Source: JARRQJ01 sp963761035 | GTDB taxonomy: Bacteria; Pseudomonadota; Gammaproteobacteria; DRLM01 | Direction: 5' to 3' | NCBI GenBank assembly: GCA_963761035.1 | Contig: CAVXFH010000002.1 | Coordinates: forward strand, 2,604,001-2,668,000 | DNA: 64,000 nucleotides | Shown: positions 56,981 through 64,000 of the stretch, in pieces | Layout: each line of letters opens with the position of its first letter | Numbering within the stretch: position 1 is the first letter of the stretch | Position numbers and translations under genes: made by a program | Notes under the pieces: model-generated | What the model saw: the letters and a program-made list of their open reading frames with translations, nothing else | The model's database searches: none | Told to the model about the DNA's origin: nothing

Positions 56981-57697
56981 GTGTGGTCACGAAAATATTT
57001 TATAGGGTTGCCGCTGTTGCTGATCCTGGTCCTGCCGGGATGCGGCGGGTTCGGCTACCATCGCGTTCAATCGGGCGAGACACTTTACTCCATCAGTTGG
57101 CGTTACGGCTTGGATTACCGCGAGGTGGCGGGTTGGAATCGCCTTAAGGATCCTTATACCATCTATACCGGCCAACAGTTGCGCGTCGCGCCTCCCGTCG
57201 GCCGTGCGCGGGAATCGCGCGCAAACCCGGATTCTTCTCGTCAGCCCGCGGGGGTGGCAAGCGAGCCTGTCACAATGCCCCCTGCGCGCATTTCGCGCCT
57301 TGCCGTCGGCCCGGGCAGGCCGATTCAATGGCAATGGCCCGTTCAGGGAAGGCTAATCCAGACCTATTCCGAGGTTGAAAATAATCGTAAAGGTATCGAT
57401 ATCGGCGGCAAGCCGGGGCAAGCGGTACGCGCCGCCGCCGCCGGTCATGTCGTCTACGCGGGAAGCGGGCTGCTGAATTACGGTAAGTTGATCATCCTGA
57501 AACATGACGATAACTACTTGAGTGCCTATGCCTATAATCAGACCTTGCTCGTCAATGACGGTGATGTGGTAAGCGCTGGCCAGCATATTGCAAATATGGG
57601 CAGTAGAACCGGAGGCGAAGCGGAGCTCCATTTTGAAATTCGCTATGATGGGCGGCCTATCGATCCGCTTAAATATTTGCCGCCGGCGCGCCGCTAA
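56981..57697 (+). CDS. nlpD: Murein hydrolase activator NlpD
   Basis: A 238-residue lipoprotein with lipobox LPGC near residue 20. The LysM domain reads HRVQSGETLYSISWRYGLDYREVAGWN. The C-terminal LytM (M23) domain has KGIDIGGKPGQAVRAAAAGHVVYAG and LHFEIRYDGRPIDPL, but lacks the full zinc ligand set: IDIGG replaces the usual H..D start, as in non-catalytic activators. It activates AmiC at septation. GTG start. In E. coli the rpoS promoter lies inside this gene. Confidence 0.94.
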   Translation: MWSRKYFIGLPLLLILVLPGCGGFGYHRVQSGETLYSISWRYGLDYREVAGWNRLKDPYTIYTGQQLRVAPPVGRARESRANPDSSRQPAGVASEPVTMPPARISRLAVGPGRPIQWQWPVQGRLIQTYSEVENNRKGIDIGGKPGQAVRAAAAGHVVYAGSGLLNYGKLIILKHDDNYLSAYAYNQTLLVNDGDVVSAGQHIANMGSRTGGEAELHFEIRYDGRPIDPLKYLPPARR

Positions 57698-57807
57698 GCC
57701 GGCAGCGCCGACCCAGTGTTTATTTTTTATATTTTCCCTCTTGCTACTTTTCTTGATTCACGGCAGTCTGGTATCCAGCGTTGTCGAGCCCTGGAAGGAT
57801 ATCCGTT

Positions 57808-58764
57808 ATGGACGAGTTCGAGGAGCTGTTGCCGATAGAGGAAGGGCCATTTTCAGGCATCCTGGAAAATGGGTGGGTTGTCGATGCCGCCGTCGACGCC
57901 GATGAAGATCCGCCCCGTTTAGGAAAGCTCACGCAAACCGCGCCGGATCCCACGCGCCTCTATCTCAGCGAGATAGGTTACAGCCCCTTGCTCAGTCCCG
58001 AAGAAGAAGTCTGCTTCGCCCGCCTTGCGCAACGCGGCGATCGCCAGGCCCGCCGGCGCATGATTGAAAGCAACTTGCGTTTGGTGGTTAATATCGCGCG
58101 ACGTTACGTTAATCGGGGTTTGGCCTTGTTGGACCTCATTGAGGAAGGCAATCTGGGATTGATCCACGCCGTTGAGAAATTTGATCCCGAAAAGGGCTTT
58201 CGCTTCTCCACGTATGCGACATGGTGGATACGGCAGACCATCGAACGCGCCTTGATGAATCAAACCCGCACGGTGCGGCTGCCCATACATATCGTTAAAC
58301 AGATCAATGCCTATGTCCGTGCTTCCCGCACCTTAGCCCAGAAGCTCGATCATGAACCCAGCCTGGACGAGGTGGCCCGCGTTCTGCAAAAGTCGGCGCT
58401 GGAAGTGGAACGGATGATGAGTCTTTACGAACGGGAGGTTTCCATCGATTCCACGATGATGCAAGACCGCGCTTTGGTGGATACGCTGCCCGATGAATCA
58501 TGGTCGGACCCCAGCGAAATATTGCAGGATGCCGAGGTATCAACCCGCATTGACGATTGGTTGATGGAGTTGAACGAGAAGCAGCGCGAAGTGGTGGAGT
58601 TTCGCTACGGCTTGCACGGCCGCGAAGTGGCCACTCTGGAGGAGGTCGGGGCCCATATCGGCGTCACCCGCGAGCGGGTTCGGCAAATACAAGTGGAGGC
58701 GTTACAGCGCTTGCGCATGATTATGGAGCGTTCCGGCACATCGGCGGATACATTATTTGGTTGA
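57808..58764 (+). CDS. rpoS: RNA polymerase sigma factor RpoS
   Basis: A 318-residue stationary-phase sigma-70 factor. Region 1.2 starts DPTRLYLSEIGYSPLLSPEEE; region 2 has NLRLVVNIARRYVNRGLALLDLIEEGN and YATWWIRQTIERALMNQ; region 4 has EVVEFRYGLHGREVATLEE and GVTRERVRQIQVEALQRL. The ATG at 57808 is preceded by GGAAGGAT; the longer frame begins with TTG 57781 in the leader. Location after nlpD confirms RpoS rather than RpoD or RpoH. Confidence 0.97.
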   Translation: MDEFEELLPIEEGPFSGILENGWVVDAAVDADEDPPRLGKLTQTAPDPTRLYLSEIGYSPLLSPEEEVCFARLAQRGDRQARRRMIESNLRLVVNIARRYVNRGLALLDLIEEGNLGLIHAVEKFDPEKGFRFSTYATWWIRQTIERALMNQTRTVRLPIHIVKQINAYVRASRTLAQKLDHEPSLDEVARVLQKSALEVERMMSLYEREVSIDSTMMQDRALVDTLPDESWSDPSEILQDAEVSTRIDDWLMELNEKQREVVEFRYGLHGREVATLEEVGAHIGVTRERVRQIQVEALQRLRMIMERSGTSADTLFG

Positions 58765-58894
58765 ATGACCATTGGAATCTCGTTGAACTTTCGATGTTCG
58801 GCTGTGATCTCAGTATTTGAGGAATGTGTAAGTAAGTCGGCGGGTGAGGGCTCATATCTTGATTCGCGGCGCAATTTTTCAAGAGGGGCGTTTC

Positions 58895-59422
58895 GTGTCT
58901 CGCATCTTATTGTTATGTGCAGCGCTGGTATTAAGCGCCTGCGTCTCGATCCCCAGAGAGCTGGCCGGAGGAGGACCCTTTACCGCCACTATCCCGCTGC
59001 AGGCCCAGCAAGGCGACCATGACGGAGAACGCGTGCGGTGGGGCGGCACCATCATCAGGACCACCCCGCAGGTCGGTCAGACGTGCTTTGAAGTGATGGG
59101 GTTACCGCTCGGCAATGACGCGGCGCCACAGGCCGTGGACCGGTCCATCGGTCGGTTTATAGCTTGCGGCAAGGGGTTTTATGAGCCTGCCATCTTTACC
59201 GCGGGGCGCGAGGTGACGTTTACCGGTCATATCGATGGTACCGAAAAACAGAAAGTCGGCGAGTATCTCTATGATTTTCCGCGCTTGACCTTTGATGCGG
59301 TGCATTTATGGCCGCAACGCAGTGAGACGGTCTATGTGCCGTATTATGATCCCTTCTGGGATCCATTCTGGCCGTATTACTACCAACCCTATTATCACCG
59401 GCCCAATTATCACCGGCGATGA
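58895..59422 (+). CDS. Slp-family outer-membrane lipoprotein
   Basis: A 175-residue lipoprotein with lipobox LSAC. The mature part has VRWGGTIIRTTPQVGQTCFEV, FTAGREVTFTGHIDGTE.QKVGEY and DFPRLTFDAVHLWP, the Slp (starvation lipoprotein) pattern. The C-terminus is an aromatic tail rich in Tyr, Trp, Pro and His (PFWDPFWPYYYQPYY). Start GTG 58895 with GAGGGG upstream. Lying right after rpoS fits a starvation-induced role (inference). It overlaps a second Slp gene. Confidence 0.87.
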   Translation: MSRILLLCAALVLSACVSIPRELAGGGPFTATIPLQAQQGDHDGERVRWGGTIIRTTPQVGQTCFEVMGLPLGNDAAPQAVDRSIGRFIACGKGFYEPAIFTAGREVTFTGHIDGTEKQKVGEYLYDFPRLTFDAVHLWPQRSETVYVPYYDPFWDPFWPYYYQPYYHRPNYHRR

Positions 59423-59916
59423 CTAAGCCCTTACATATCGGCATGGTGGTCATAATAGCGGCCTTGCTCGGCGCCTGCGCTGCCGTCCCTCCCTTTCCGC
59501 AACAGGCGTTGCTGAAGGTTGATCGGACATTGACGCCCGAACTGGCGGCACGGAATGCCGCGCACGGCATACAGGTTTTATGGGGCGGAGTGATTATCGG
59601 GTCCATTAATATGCCCGATCACACCGATTTCAATGTGCTCTTTTATCCGCTGGATAGATCGCAGCGTCCGGATTTGACCAAGCCGCCGCAAAATCGTTAT
59701 ATCGTGCGTAATACAGGCTACTTAGAAACCATGGTGTATGCGCCGGGGCGGGAGATAACCGTGCTGGGCGGCTTGCAAGGGGTTGAAGACGGTAAAGTCG
59801 GCGACGCCCCCTATCGCTTCCCGGTGGTTAAGGCGGACAGGATAGTTCTGTGGCCGGTGGACGGTGATTCAAGAGTGCACTTCGGCATTGGCTTGGGGGT
59901 TGGCGTACACATGTAG
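59419..59916 (+). CDS. Slp-family outer-membrane lipoprotein (second copy)
   Basis: A 165-residue lipoprotein with lipobox LGAC. It has IQVLWGGVIIGSINM, YAPGREITVLGGLQGVEDGKVGDAPY and FPVVKADRIVLWP, parallel to the preceding Slp protein but lacking the aromatic tail. ATGA overlap with the first copy indicates coupled translation. The two are diverged paralogues. Confidence 0.87.
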   Translation: MTKPLHIGMVVIIAALLGACAAVPPFPQQALLKVDRTLTPELAARNAAHGIQVLWGGVIIGSINMPDHTDFNVLFYPLDRSQRPDLTKPPQNRYIVRNTGYLETMVYAPGREITVLGGLQGVEDGKVGDAPYRFPVVKADRIVLWPVDGDSRVHFGIGLGVGVHM

Positions 59917-59964
59917 TGAGTGGGGCTCGCACACCAAAGGTTTTTTGACGAAGGTTTATTTACC

Positions 59965-62046
59965 GTGGCGCAGAAGACGGAAACCGGATTTCCATTACCG
60001 CTCGGCGCCCATTCGCGGGGCAATGGCATCAATTTCGCCGTATTCAGCCGCCATGCCACCGCGGTTAGCCTGTTGTTGTTCGATCGCCCGCAAGATGCGG
60101 CGCCCTCCACAATCCTAAGCTTGGATCCCTCGTGCAATCGCACCGGCGATATCTGGCACCTGTGGGTGGAAGCTTGCGACAGCCGCTGTTTATATGCCTG
60201 GCGGGTGGACGGGCCGTATGCGCCGGAGCAGGGCCATCGATTCAATCCGCAAAAGATTCTGCTCGATCCGTATGCGACGGCCGTGGCGGGCAGCGATCTG
60301 TGGGATTTCGCCCGCGCGAGCGGCGAGCGTCACACCGATAACACCGGGGACTCGACCCTCGCCACGGCAAGCGACGCGGGGGCCATGGCCAAGTGTTTGA
60401 TGCCCGATGGCGGCTTTGACTGGCAAGGGGACCAGCCGCCGCGCCATCCCTGGTCCCAGACCGTGATCTACGAGACCCATGTGCGCGGTTTGAGCGCGCA
60501 TACATCCTCCGCAGCGCGGTTTCCCGGTACCTATCTGGGGGTGGTGGAAAAGATCCCCTATCTTCAGGCGCTGGGGATCACCGCCGTGGAGCTTCTGCCG
60601 GTGCAGGAGTTCAATGAAAACGAATTGGTGCGCCGCAATCCCCTGAGCGGCGAGCGGCTGCGCAATTATTGGGGGTATAGCACCGTGGCCTTCTTCGCAC
60701 CCAAGGAGGGCTATTCCACGCGCGGTGCGGTGGGCTGCCAGATCGCCGAGTTTAAGACCATGGTGCGGGAACTGCATCGAGCGGGTATCGAGTTGATCCT
60801 TGACGTCGTTTTCAACCACACCGCCGAGGGCGATCACACCGGGCCGACGCTCAATTTCCGCGGTCTGGACAATCGCATCTATTATCTGCTGGAAAGCGAT
60901 GAACGTTATTACAAAAACTATTCCGGCACCGGCAATACCATGAACTGCAATCATCCGGTGGTGCGCGACTACATTCTCGACTGCCTGCGTCACTGGGTCG
61001 TGGCAATGCATGTGGATGGTTTTCGCTTTGACCTGGCCGCGGTCATGGAGCGGGATGAAGAAGGCAACATCCTGGCCAATCCGCCCTTGCTGGAGCGCAT
61101 CGCCGAGGATTCCATCCTGCGCGAGGTCAAACTTATCGCCGAGGCGTGGGATGCCGCCGGCGTCTATCAAGTGGGCCGTTTCCCGGGGCGGCGCTGGTCG
61201 GAATGGAATGGCCGCTACCGCGACGAGGTGCGCCGATTCTGGCGCGGCGATGCGGGCATGACCGGCCTGTTCGCCAGCCGCCTGTGCGGCAGCGCCGATC
61301 TCTACCAGCAATCCGGCAAGGAGCCGCTCAATAGCATTAACTACCTTACCTGCCACGACGGATTCACCTTGAACGATCTGGTGAGCTATGCCCACAAGCA
61401 CAACGAGGCCAACGGCGAGGATAACCGCGACGGCGCCAATGACAACTACAGCGCCAACTACGGCGCGGAAGGCCCCAGCGACGATCCCGCAATTGAAGAA
61501 ATACGCAAACGTCAGATCAGGAACATGCTCGCCACACTGATGTTGTCGCGCGGGGTCCCCATGCTGCTCGGCGGCGACGAATTTCGCCGCAGCCAATTTG
61601 GCAACAACAACGCCTATTGCCAGGATAACGCCGTCTCTTGGTATGACTGGGGTCTGCTCGAGTCGGATCGTGAAATATATGAATTCACACGGTCGATGGT
61701 CCGGCTGCGGCGGCGTTTTCCCTTTCTTGCGGAAGAACGATTTTATACGGCGGCGGATGTGACCTGGTTCGGGCTTGACGGCGCGCCGCCGGAATGGGCT
61801 TCGTTCGGCCGGACCTTGGGTTGCCATCTGCATCCCGAGGGTTATCAAGATGAACTTTGTCTGTTATTTAATGCGGAACTACAGGAGAGGATATTTTCCT
61901 TGCCGCCGCCGCGGCACGGTGCGATTGAGTGGCGCCGTGAGTGCGATAGCGCTGGAGAATCGCTGAAAATTCAGCCGGTCAATGTCAGTTCCTGGCGCAT
62001 GGTGTCGCGCAGCCTGCTGGTATTGTCCGGTTATCGAGGGAATTGA
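59965..62046 (+). CDS. glgX: Glycogen debranching enzyme GlgX
   Basis: A 693-residue GH13 alpha-1,6-glucosidase/isoamylase type enzyme with an N-terminal CBM48 (FPLPLGAHSRGNGINFAVFS). The GH13 blocks are IELILDVVFNHTAEGD, DGFRFDLAAVMERDEEG (nucleophile Asp), LIAEAWDAAG (acid Glu) and YLTCHDGFTLNDLV. It removes branches left by glycogen phosphorylase. Start: GTG 59965 with GAAGG upstream; GTG 59920 is an in-frame alternative. No other glg gene is nearby, but a phosphoketolase remnant follows. Confidence 0.95.
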   Translation: MAQKTETGFPLPLGAHSRGNGINFAVFSRHATAVSLLLFDRPQDAAPSTILSLDPSCNRTGDIWHLWVEACDSRCLYAWRVDGPYAPEQGHRFNPQKILLDPYATAVAGSDLWDFARASGERHTDNTGDSTLATASDAGAMAKCLMPDGGFDWQGDQPPRHPWSQTVIYETHVRGLSAHTSSAARFPGTYLGVVEKIPYLQALGITAVELLPVQEFNENELVRRNPLSGERLRNYWGYSTVAFFAPKEGYSTRGAVGCQIAEFKTMVRELHRAGIELILDVVFNHTAEGDHTGPTLNFRGLDNRIYYLLESDERYYKNYSGTGNTMNCNHPVVRDYILDCLRHWVVAMHVDGFRFDLAAVMERDEEGNILANPPLLERIAEDSILREVKLIAEAWDAAGVYQVGRFPGRRWSEWNGRYRDEVRRFWRGDAGMTGLFASRLCGSADLYQQSGKEPLNSINYLTCHDGFTLNDLVSYAHKHNEANGEDNRDGANDNYSANYGAEGPSDDPAIEEIRKRQIRNMLATLMLSRGVPMLLGGDEFRRSQFGNNNAYCQDNAVSWYDWGLLESDREIYEFTRSMVRLRRRFPFLAEERFYTAADVTWFGLDGAPPEWASFGRTLGCHLHPEGYQDELCLLFNAELQERIFSLPPPRHGAIEWRRECDSAGESLKIQPVNVSSWRMVSRSLLVLSGYRGN

Positions 62047-62167
62047 GCGCGCCGCCCATCGCAAACGGCGCATGCGCGACAAACTCATCGAGCACAAACA
62101 ATATATCGCCCGCGTCAACCGGGAGATGCCGGAGATTCGCGGCTGGAAATGGGCGGGTCGGCAGTAG
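62042..62167 (+). pseudogene. C-terminal remnant of phosphoketolase
   Basis: The last 41 codons of a phosphoketolase abut the glgX stop in another frame. RDKLIEHKQYIARVNREM and PEIRGWKW match the family's closing motif (DKLIEHK.YI....EDMPEIR.W.W), followed by TAG. The remaining 700-odd residues are absent, since glgX occupies the sequence immediately before. It is evidence that a phosphoketolase gene (xfp) once lay next to glgX and was deleted. Confidence 0.75.
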
Positions 62168-62874
62168 CTTCAAATGCAAATGCGCAGGAAATGTGTCGTC
62201 GTTCCACCCTGGCCTTACAGGCAACATCACGATAGATATATGTGAATGGGTAAAATCGACCCATTTGAGACGGTGACGGGGATTACAACGAGGGTCCGGT
62301 CCTCGGCCATTGCCGTCGTTGGCTTCGAGTGACATAGGAGGCCGGTGTAGGATCATCATCGGCCATAGGGGACAAATTCTGACAGAACGGCAGCTCCCAT
62401 AACGACGAACGCGTAATCTCGACCTATTCCGTAGAAAAGCTCATTTTCTGAGGTAGGTGAATAAATCGTAGCTCGTGTGGGGCGACAAGTGCAGGAGGGG
62501 CAGGGGGGGCCTACAAAAAATTCTGATATCGCAATGCAATGACTCTAATTGCGCCGTATGCGATCTTTCTATGATGTTTTCGAATAAATTCTCATTTTGC
62601 AAAAATTAGACACCATGAGGATTTGAAGTTTTTCAACAGAATAGACCCTAAACGGTTATTCGCGTACGATCAACGGATACTGGAATCAATTCGCCGCTGA
62701 CACCAGTGGTGGCCCGGCGGCGCGCCGCAATCCAGTGCTTGAAGCTCTCGTGAACGGCGTAATCAGTCTTATGTTGACTGGGCTCCGCCTGCGCACCCGT
62801 CAACGGGGCGAATCGGAGGATGTTTAGTTGTAAGGGCGCGTATTCTTGGACCGCCCATCCGATGAGACACGCAC
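62168..62874. other. Intergenic stretch at the edge of the conserved region
   Basis: About 700 bases without a convincing gene on either strand. It has a G-rich run (GGCAGGGGGGGCC) near 62500-62513 and an AT-rich part (62514-62660) that includes a TTTTTCAACAGAAT segment like the ends of some insertion elements. I cannot identify terminal repeats or transposase motifs. It may be decayed mobile DNA marking the boundary before the RelA/SpoT-domain gene. Confidence 0.4.
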
Positions 62875-64000
62875 ATGAACTTCGACGAATACGAACGCAA
62901 CAAACGCCCAGATTACAAGGCGTTCGCGGAGGCGATCGCCACGATCCTCGACGCCGCTATCAAGGCAGATTCAGCCTACCGGCTTCAGCAGATCCAGCGC
63001 CGGGAGAAGAACCCGATTTCTTTGAAAGCAAAGCTCGCGAAGTTCGGTGTCTCGGAGAGCGACAAGATCGAGGACGAAGTGAAGGACCTCGCCGCCTGCC
63101 GCGTCATCTTCTATACCAACGCAGACGTGAAGCGGTTCCTGTCGTCCGACATTCTGCGCAGTAACTTCACCATCGACTGGGATCGCACCAAGGTTCACCA
63201 CCCAGTACCAGGGACCGAAAGCGAGCGGCGCTTCTTCGTCTCCGACAACATCGTCGTCCAGTTGAACGAGCAGCGCGCCGCCGCGCCGGAATACGCAAAG
63301 TTTCGTTCCATGCGGTGCGAGATTCAGGTCCAGACCACGCTGAACCACGCCTGGTCCGAGATGGAGCACGATGTCTACAAGATCAAGCCGGTAGCCGGAT
63401 TCGGTAAGGACCTCCTCGAAGGAATTCAAACGAGGTTCAACAAAGTCATGTGCGAGATGCTGATCCCGGCCGGCTACGAGTTCCAGAAGATCGTGGACGA
63501 CTACAACCGACTCGCGAGCGGCCGGGAGCTTTTCGACAAGGGCGCCCTAAAGGTGCTCGCCGACTGCAAGGACAACAACGAACGCCACGAATTGTTGGAG
63601 CGTTTCAAAACCTACGTGCTCCCCCACTTGGACGACCCGGCCGGCGCGCATGCCGAGATACGGGGCGCGCTCGTTGCGGCCGTCCAGTCCGCGCGCAGAA
63701 CGAAAACGAGCCCCATCAGCACTCCATGGGGCGACCTGCCTGGCAAGTCGGCCGAGGACGTAGTCGAGTTGGCGACGAACATTCTGGACCACCTCAGGTA
63801 TGTAAGCCTCGATGCAGCAGAAGCCACTTTCGACACGCTCAGCGAGCTCTATCTGGGCGCGGCGACCGACAAGGAGACGGAGCAAATCTTGAAGAGCGTG
63901 AAATCCCTTGCAAGCCACAACTTCGAGGTGTGGAAGGCCGGCGGCCCGGTCATTCAGGATATGCTCGTCTGGAGGATTAAAGGATGGGACAGCGCCACGC
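62875..64000 (+). CDS. RelA/SpoT-domain protein (3' end beyond window)
   Basis: An open frame of at least 375 codons that runs off the right edge. Residues about 45-170 form a RelA/SpoT nucleotidyltransferase domain: SLKAKLAKFG, then EVKDLAACRVIFYTN with the metal-site Asp71, and RCEIQVQTTLNHAWSEMEHD with the catalytic-type Glu149 and the H-x-W-x-E-x-EH block. No HD hydrolase domain precedes it. The usual G-Y-x-S/A-x-H loop is not seen; the equivalent segment reads ERRFFVSDNIVVQL. Residues 180-375 are helical, repeat-like and unrecognised. Codon use (strong AAG, GAG, ATC, GTC bias) differs from neighbours. It may be an alarmone synthetase, a nucleotidyltransferase toxin or a defence protein; the family domain is sure, the function is not. 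Confidence 0.82.
   Translation, partial: MNFDEYERNKRPDYKAFAEAIATILDAAIKADSAYRLQQIQRREKNPISLKAKLAKFGVSESDKIEDEVKDLAACRVIFYTNADVKRFLSSDILRSNFTIDWDRTKVHHPVPGTESERRFFVSDNIVVQLNEQRAAAPEYAKFRSMRCEIQVQTTLNHAWSEMEHDVYKIKPVAGFGKDLLEGIQTRFNKVMCEMLIPAGYEFQKIVDDYNRLASGRELFDKGALKVLADCKDNNERHELLERFKTYVLPHLDDPAGAHAEIRGALVAAVQSARRTKTSPISTPWGDLPGKSAEDVVELATNILDHLRYVSLDAAEATFDTLSELYLGAATDKETEQILKSVKSLASHNFEVWKAGGPVIQDMLVWRIKGWDSAT

Overview
The window is a chromosomal segment from a gammaproteobacterium. This rests on marker order: smpB/ssrA next to ratA-rnfH, bamE divergent from fur, recN, nadK, hrcA-grpE-dnaK-dnaJ, dapB-carA-carB-greA, yhbY, rlmE-ftsH-folP-glmM-tpiA-secG-tRNA-Leu-nuoA-N, then surE-pcm-nlpD-rpoS. 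The presence of HrcA/CIRCE, unfused nuoC and nuoD, and a moderately high GC content points to a non-enteric lineage (Chromatiales- or Acidiferrobacterales-like). I cannot resolve the genus from sequence alone.

Layout. 1-6.4 kb: the 3' end of mrcB (PBP1B), a TPR lipoprotein, an unknown protein, yoaA and tsaB, a DUF3617 protein, a MipA-type porin and a HIT hydrolase. 6.4-8.2 kb: a low-density patch with a decayed FMN-reductase pseudogene, one small ORF with a strong ribosome-binding site, and tmRNA. 8.2-19.97 kb: smpB, an amino-acid permease, ratA, rnfH, bamE, fur, recN, nadK and the heat-shock cluster, which carries a CIRCE operator before hrcA and sigma-32-like promoters before grpE and dnaK. 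19.98-25.8 kb: an accessory block between dnaJ and dapB. It holds an AT-richer HNH-like gene cut by one in-frame amber codon, a palindromic repeat, and small single-copy genes (DUF3617, PEBP, SPW, exonuclease, O-methyltransferase). 25.8-54.3 kb: a dense housekeeping run covering lysine and carbamoyl-phosphate synthesis, GreA, ribosome maturation, FtsH, folate, peptidoglycan precursor, TpiA, SecG, tRNA-Leu(GAG) and a complete 14-gene complex I operon. 54.4-62.0 kb: an ATPase, the stationary-phase locus surE-pcm-nlpD-rpoS, two Slp lipoproteins and glgX. 62.0-64.0 kb: a 42-codon phosphoketolase remnant, about 700 bp with nothing recognised, and a RelA/SpoT-domain gene that runs off the right edge.

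Most of the window is ordinary core chromosome. The points deserving a second look are the right-edge RelA/SpoT-domain protein (acidic catalytic residues kept, usual G-Y-x-x-x-H loop not visible), the amber-split HNH-like gene, the two gene remnants (FMN reductase, phosphoketolase), a family of hairpin-forming intergenic repeats present three times including inside the nuo operon, and the layered heat-shock control. I found no CRISPR array, no complete insertion sequence and no prophage.
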